From: Poronia punctata
Lineage: Eukaryota > Ascomycota > Sordariomycetes > Xylariales > Xylariaceae
Direction: 5' to 3'
Length of the DNA: 56,627 nt
Assembly: GCA_022579005.1 (NCBI GenBank)
Contig: MU401685.1
Span: forward strand, 1-56,627
In this document: piece after piece, positions 49,811-56,627 of the stretch
Numbering within the stretch: the stretch's first letter is position 1
How the letters are laid out: each line of letters begins with the position of its first letter
Made by a program: the position numbers and the translations under genes
The notes under the pieces: generated by a model
The model's input: only the letters and a program-made list of their open reading frames with translations
What the model was told of the DNA's origin: nothing
Database searches by the model: none

Positions 49811-49975
49811 TTAAGTGTTGCTTTTATAAAATTTAAAAATAGTTTAGCATATAAACAAAGATTTATAAACTAATAATTACAAAATTATTACAAGTACTAC
49901 TATGCTTATATAAACAATATTGTTATTTTTAGCAATATAGCAAAAAAATACTATAAACACTTAAAAGCTATACTT
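49811..49975 (+). pseudogene. Ty3/gypsy reverse-transcriptase relic, RIP-inactivated
   Basis: One frame reads KNSLAYKQRFIN then, after two stops, YAYINNIVIFSNIAKKYY and KHLKAI. This follows the gypsy RT order K-N-G-P-A-x-x-Q-R-F-I-N-D ... A-Y-I-D-D-I-V-I-F-S-N ... H-Y-K-H-L-x-A-I. The active-site Asp pair is changed to Asn-Asn (49913-49918) and Gly to Ser, both G-to-A changes. The rest of the element is too degraded to delimit; the 191-bp repeats at 45319 and 54859 are candidate LTRs. Confidence 0.85.
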
Positions 49976-52900
49976 TAACTATTTTAAAATATTAAACTTG
50001 CACTATTACTAACTAAATTATTTTAAAGCTATTTAATAGTTAAATTATTAAGTTTATAAGTTAATAGCTTAAAAATAGCTATAACTAAGTATTGTATAAA
50101 AGCTATATATAAAATTAAAATATTATAAACCTTAAAAGACCTAAAAACTTATATTAAAATAATAATATAGCTAAAAAAATATATTTTATAGTTTTAATAA
50201 AAAATTAAACCTTTATAAAAACAAAAAATAAAAATAATAGCAGAAAAACATATAAAAAAAAATCTTAAAAAAAATATTATAAACAAAAAAAATAAACTTT
50301 TAAACAATCTTTTAAGCTAATAGCTAAAAGAATTTAAAGCTTTTAAATTATATAAAATAACTTATATAAATTAAACTATTTAATTTATTAAAACTATAAC
50401 AAGCAACTTTTTTTAAAAATTAATACCTTAGCTAAAAAAAGCTACAAAGTTATAGTATTTTACTTAAAGAAGCTATAAAAAAAAGGTTTTATATTAATAA
50501 ACAATATATAGCTTATTATATATTTTAGCAAAGTACTTATAAAAGCTAAAAAATAATACTATATAATAAAACTAAAAGTATTATATTTTATTTAGCTTTA
50601 TAAATAGCTTAAGCTTTAATTATAATTTTATAAATACTTTATTATTATTTTAACTAATTATAAAGCTATAAAAAGCATTATTAACTAAAAAAACCTTATA
50701 ATAATAAACGTAGTTAAAATAAATCTTTATTTAGTATAAGCTTTAATATATATAAAATAATATAAACTTAATATTTGTTATATATTAAAAAAAGTAAATT
50801 TAGTGCTAAACATACTATTATGCTTACTTATAATACTAAATAAAAACAATAATAAAAAAGATAACAAAAACACTAATATACTAAATAATATTATATTTAA
50901 ATATATATACTTAATATATAATATTTAGCTAGCAATTTCTTTTTAAACAAAACTAATTAATATATATTAAAAAAATAAATAAATTACTAAAATACTAAAA
51001 GCTATTAGTTTAAATACTAAACTAAAATTTAAATTTTAAAAAATACTAAATAGCCTTTTATATTATACTTTATATAAAGCACTAAAATAATTAGTTATTT
51101 TTAAAAATTATATATAAAACTTATTATAAAAAGCATATAATAACGCTTATTATTTTAAGTTTTATTAAATAGCAAACATATTATAAAAATATTATATATA
51201 TAACTTTATAAAGTATATTTAATAATATTTAGTATACTATTTACAATATTTTATTAATAAAATAAATAAAAGCAAGCTTTTTAAATTAATAAAACTAATA
51301 GCAACTTTTAATATTTTATATTATATAATTACTATAAACTTTATTATAAAAATGCTAACAGTATTATTATAAAAAACTTTTTAGCAAATACCCAGCTATA
51401 GCATATATAATTATTTATTTACTATTACTTATAAATTTAATAAAAAAATAATTTTTATACTAAAAAATATTAAGTATATAGCTGCTAAATAAAGCTTAGT
51501 TATTATTAAAATATTAATGCTTTATAAATAAAAAATACTATTATATATAATTTTAAATAAAAATTTAAAATTTATTTTATAACTTTAAAAGACTTTATTT
51601 GCTAAAATAATTACTAAGGTATTTAAATTTATAGTATATTATTTATAAACTAATAAATAGTTTAAAAAAAAAACTAAAATATTAAAATTGCTATTTGCTA
51701 TTATTATATAGCATTAAATATTTTATAAATTTTTATTATTATATTTTTTTAATATATACTAAATAACGCTTATTAAAAAACTATTCAACGCTTTTTTAAT
51801 AAAGTAGTACTAAAATTTAAGCTATAAAATCTAATTTTTATTATAAACGTTTTATAAAATATAATTAATTATAAGCTTATTAAATAACTATATTAAAAAA
51901 AAGCTTAAATTATAATAAACTTTGCTATAGCTAATATAAAAATTAAATATAATAAAACTAAATAATATTAAAAATATAATATAAAAAATAAAGTATATTT
52001 ATAACTATATAAAAAATATAATTTACTAAGCAAACTATATTAAAAATAGTTATAATAAAAAGTTAAACTTTTTATAATACTTAAAAAAGTTAATAATTTA
52101 GCTTATAAACTAAATTGTTTTAAACATTAAAAGATTTATTAAGTAATATTAATTATATACTTATATTTAGCGCTTAAAAAAACTAACTTATATTTTTAAC
52201 ATAAGCTAAAACTAAAATAAGTATATATAAACAAAAATAATAAATAATAAAAGTTATTTAAAATAGCTTAACTTTTTAAATAACAAATTTTAAAAGCTAG
52301 CTAAAAAACTATACTAAAATACTTAGTTAAATAAAAAAAGTATTTACTTATATATAATATATAGTACTTAAAAAAAATCTTTATATAAAATACTTTTAAG
52401 CTAATTTATTAATATAATATAATATACTTATTATTACTTAATAAGCTAAAAAGCACAGCAATAAATAAACTTACTAAAAATATATTTAAATTGCTATTAT
52501 ATTTATAATTAAATAAATAAAAGCTAGTATAAATTATATTTAAAATAAATATATAAATATAATTACTTACTATTAACTACTATTAAATATACTTTTTTTT
52601 ATATTAAATATAATATTTTTTATATTAAATATAATATTTTTTATAAACACTAACATTTTCTTTTTATATTTTTAGCTATTTTTTTTTTGTTTTTATAACT
52701 TTAAACAATAGCATTAAACATTTAATATAATAAAGTACTATTTAACATTTTTTTTTTTTTAATTATTTACTTTTATTTTAATTATATATTTTGCTATTAC
52801 TTATTTAAACAAATATAATTATATTTTTTAATAATAACTTTTTATAAACAAAGCTTTTATAAGTTATACTTTAATAATAAAAATAATATAATATAATATA

Positions 52901-53664
52901 TAACAATACTAAATACTTATATAAGCTATTTTTTAATATATTAAAAGTAGCAAATAATAATAAAACTTAGCGCTAACTATATTTACTTAACTAATATAGT
53001 ATTAATAAAATAAAATATAATATTTACTAAACTATACTTTTATACTAGCAAAATATTTTTAAAAATATAGTACTAAAACTATAAATATAACTAAAAATTA
53101 TTATATTATATTTAATATAATATAAACTAAAAAGTAAACTATTTAATAACTAGCTATAAATAATAATTAAAAAACTGCTTTATATAGCTAAATATGCTAA
53201 TAACACTAAAAAGTAAGCAAACAATATATAAATTATTATTAATAAAATAAAACTAAAAAAACTTAAAGCTTTTAAAATTATAAAAAATACTTAACTTAGC
53301 ATAAGTACTATACTAATAATAATTTTATAAATACTATAAAATACAGCACTTATTTAATTACTTTATAATTTTATATAAAAATAAATACTATAATATTAAA
53401 AATAGTAAGCTAATAAATAAAAACTTAAATATAAAAAAGCATTACTAAAAATAACAATACTAACTAATACGTTAATATTAATTTTTAAGTTAATAAAAAC
53501 TTTATGCTTAGATTTATTAATATTTTAATTATAATTAAAAACATTAAACTTATATATAGTAAATATATTTATATAAAGTAAACTATAGTTTAAAAACTTA
53601 AAACTTTTATTACTTATAAATTTAAAGTTATTATTAAAAATAATTTTATAAATAATAAATAATA

Positions 53665-53835
53665 GTTTATTACTATTAAGGCTAGCAACTAAAGTTATAT
53701 AAATAATAGTTAATATAATAATGCTATTGTTATTAAAGCTAGCACTAAAAGTTATATAAATAATAGCTAATATAATAATGCTATTATTATTAAACCTAGT
53801 ACTTAAAGTTGCATAAATAATAGCTAACTAAATAA
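53665..53835 (+). repeat. 57-bp imperfect tandem repeat
   Basis: Units beginning GTTATATAAATAATAG or the like start at 53694, 53751 and 53808, each including AATATAATAATGCTATT and TATTAAAGCTAGCACT-like ends; a partial unit precedes. A period of 57 is a multiple of 3, so it may once have been coding. Confidence 0.75.
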
Positions 53836-54858
53836 CGCTTAGTATAATAATGCTAATAAATACTATAAAAACAACATTTTTTAAAGCGTTTTAAAAAATA
53901 TATATAAAAAATAAATTATAAAACAAGCTAAATATATAAAAATAATAACTTAAAAAACTAAATAAACTTAAAAACTATAATAATTTATTTACTAAATTAA
54001 TAAACAAATTTAAAACTTTGTTAGTATTATATAAATTAAATAAGCTTAGCAGCATTTTTTAAAAAAACTTAATAACTTTAAAAAACAAAAAATACTTAAC
54101 AAAATACTAAAAAATATTAAACCTAGCTTTAAAAAATACTATAACTATGTTTATACGCTAGTAAACAAAAACATTAAATATAAACTTAAAAAAGCTATTT
54201 ATAGCAAGCTAATATAAACCTAAATAGTAAACATAATATAAAATATAATTTTTGCTATATACGTTAAAAATATAGCAATATAAACAGCAAAAATAGCAAT
54301 TATTAACTAAGTATTTATAGTTTTTAAATTATTTAAATAAAAAACTAAGCATTAAACTAAAAGGTTATAATAAAAAATTAATAATATATAAACTATTTTA
54401 ATATAATTATAAGCAAATATTTAAAAAATGCGCTAAAAAGTTAACAGCTTTAAGTTTTAAAATAAAAACTATAAAAACACTATAAGCTAATAAAAAAATA
54501 ACGCTAAACAAAGCGTAAACTTAAACAAAAGTAAAAAAATAAAGCAATAAACAATAGTTTAAAAAATAATTATAATTTAAAACAACAACGCTAATAATAT
54601 AAGCTTATTATTATTTTTTAGCAAATAATATATAATATAAAGCTAAAAAATATAAATTATTTATATATATATTAAATTATATAAACATAAAACAAAAACA
54701 ATATTTATAAGTAATAACATTTATAAATAATATTTATAAAATATAGCTTAGCATTACTTATAAAAAACATTTAATAAAAAATATAAAATAGCTTTATATT
54801 ATTTATTAACAAAAAAACAAAAACGTTTTTTATTTTATTTATTTAAAAAAAGGCAAAC

Positions 54859-55049
54859 TAATACATTATATCTAAACAATTTAAAAGATTTTTAATATAT
54901 AGTTATATAACCTAGTTATATAACCTATAATTATATAACTGCTAACTAGTGCTTTAAGCATCTTTATAAAGTAGCTTTAGCTACTAATAGCTATCTTAGA
55001 TCCTAAAATTAATCTATTTTATTTTAACTAACTAACTTAATGCTATTAT
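54859..55049 (+). repeat. 191-bp direct repeat, right copy (possible LTR)
   Basis: Gap-free match to 45319-45509. It includes AGTTATATAACC-type internal short repeats, GCTAACTAGTGC, and TTTATTTTAACTAAC-like ends. Less RIP-damaged at several positions (C retained where the left copy has T). Confidence 0.85.
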
Positions 55050-56627
55050 AAATAAACTGCCTTTTTAAGTTATATACTACTATTATATTTATTAAAATAT
55101 ATTTTTTATAATCTTTTTATATTTTATAAGTTTTTTAGTTTTTTATAATTTTAATATTAAAATATAAGCTATTAATAATGCTAATAACGTTTTTAAAATA
55201 AAAGTTAAATTTAAAATTTAAAGCTATTTTAAAATTTATTTTAACTATTAATAGCATTATAATTATAACTTTTACTAATACTAAAAACGTTTAAAAGATT
55301 TTATAAAAAGTAATATAAATAGCATTATTACTTTTGCTAAACTGCTTTATTATAAAGTAAATAATAATGCTTTAAGCAATTATATAAAAAAGTATAGCTA
55401 GTTTTTTATTAATAGTAAGCTTTTTGCTTGCTTAAAAGGCTATATTAGCTAACAACTACTTTTTTAAAGCAAAATATGTTAATTTTTGCATTTAAAATAC
55501 TTTTTAAAATTGCTTATTACTAGCATTAATAAACTTTTGCATATATAGCTTTACAAACTATTAATTTATATAAATTGCAAGCTTAAAGTACTTTAAAATA
55601 CTAAATATAGCTATAGCTATTATATTGCTAATAAGGCGTTAGCGTGCTTTTTATAAAAGCTATTAATTTAGTTAAATTATAGCTATTTTAAAAGTTTTTA
55701 ACATTAAACCTAATAATTTTGCTAGATTTAAAAGTAATAAAGCTATATTTATTGTATTATATTAAAAATACTAAAGCTAAGCAAAAATATGTTATATAAT
55801 TTAAATAATTAAGTTTAAAGCTGTTTATTAAAATGTTAATATTTTTAGCAAAATAAAAAAATTTAATTAATATATAAAATAAGCAGGAATAAACTTAAAT
55901 AAGTGTAATAAATAATGGGTTTACTTTAAAGATAACTAAGTAGTTACTACTAGAGTAGAAGAGCGTTTAGCATACATTAGCAGATTGAGCTATAATTAAT
56001 TTAATATTAAAAAAATAAGCAAAGCTTATTTTAAAAGATATAATGTGTGCAGCGCGTTAATTAAAAAATTAACTGCGCGCTTTATAAATTACGCTGCAAT
56101 TATTTTAGGTTTATTAATAATAAGGTTATATATAATAACTAATAAGAAAAAAGGTTTATATACTTAGTATAAAGTATGCGCGCTACGTAGTACTAAGTAG
56201 AAATACTTTTAAGTTATTTAATAATTATAACGTTAAAAATAAAGCTAAAATAAAAAGTACGTAATATTAAAAAAGTAAAAAGTGTAAAGTGCATTTTACT
56301 TATTGCTTTATTAAATAGTAAGCATAATTTACTTTATAGCTTTTATAGTTAAAGTATAAGTTAAATTGCTTAACTAATATATAACTAAAATAAATATAAA
56401 AGTTGTTTAACTATAAAGGTTAAGCAATATATACTTATAAATTAATTATATAAATATATTAATTAATTTTATATATTTAATATATATACTAGCTATGCTA
56501 ATTTTAGTACTATTTTTTACTTTTTATTTTATTAAATATAGTTAATATAATTTATTAAAGTTATAAGCTTAGTTTGCTATTAAAAAACTAGTGCTTATAT
56601 AAAATTGCTTTTTTTAAAAGCTAGCTT

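Larger units (their letters stand above)
49976..56627. other. A+T-rich RIP-like DNA, remainder
   Basis: No gene, RNA gene or intact element. The stretch immediately after the RT relic is probably RNase H/integrase of the same gypsy element; a faint zinc-binding-like segment near 51130-51260 was not strong enough to call. Contains a 57-bp tandem repeat (53665-53835) and the right 191-bp direct repeat (54859-55049). Confidence 0.55.

Noticed and set aside
51130..51260. Possible gypsy integrase zinc-binding segment
   Set aside because: The TYYK...YIT...YTIYN spacing is suggestive, but the His and Cys ligands cannot be derived by simple RIP changes.
1..56627. tRNA, rRNA or CRISPR array
   Set aside because: No cloverleaf with TTCRA-type arm, no conserved rRNA segment, and no spaced direct repeats with unique spacers were found by eye; the tandem arrays have no spacers.

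Overview
The window looks like part of a filamentous ascomycete (Pezizomycotina) nuclear genome. It has short spliceable introns with fungal GT...AG and CTRAY-like branch sites, a HET-domain gene, a multidomain non-reducing polyketide synthase (NR-PKS), a Zn2Cys6 regulator, and long A+T-rich blocks with the look of repeat-induced point mutation (RIP). I cannot name the species.

Layout. (1) Positions 1 to about 3.74 kb are extremely A+T-rich with no gene. (2) About 3.75-36.5 kb is a GC-balanced island with four convincing genes, all on the + strand: a HET-domain protein (4393-6831), a secreted Fet3/laccase-like multicopper oxidase with four introns (13394-15435), an NR-PKS with two introns (21555-28263; SAT-KS-AT-PT-ACP-ACP-TE, about 2196 aa), and a Zn2Cys6 protein of AflR-like layout (33472-34875). 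The spacers between them are long (5-6.5 kb) and hold no recognisable gene, only minisatellites, short dispersed repeats and one assembly gap. (3) From 36.15 kb on there is a nest of transposons. A TIR element contains a short solo LTR (TSD ATAGG/ATAAG), which contains a 5.9-kb Ty1/copia element (TSD AGGGA) heavily degraded by RIP. (4) About 42.6-56.6 kb is again A+T-rich, with a second TIR element (46537-47231), a RIP-scarred Ty3/gypsy reverse transcriptase (about 49.8-50.0 kb) and a 191-bp direct repeat pair 9.54 kb apart that could be its LTRs.

How the genes may work together. The PKS, multicopper oxidase and AflR-like regulator look like a minimal aromatic-polyketide (pigment-type) cluster. 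The PKS would make and release an aromatic product, the extracellular or cell-wall oxidase would oxidise, couple or polymerise it, and the Zn2Cys6 protein would switch the genes on. This resembles the pairing of an NR-PKS with a Fet3-like oxidase in fungal conidial-pigment clusters, but no reductase, dehydratase or other tailoring gene is visible here, so the product is not predictable. The HET gene probably belongs to the fast-evolving edge of the island rather than to the pathway.
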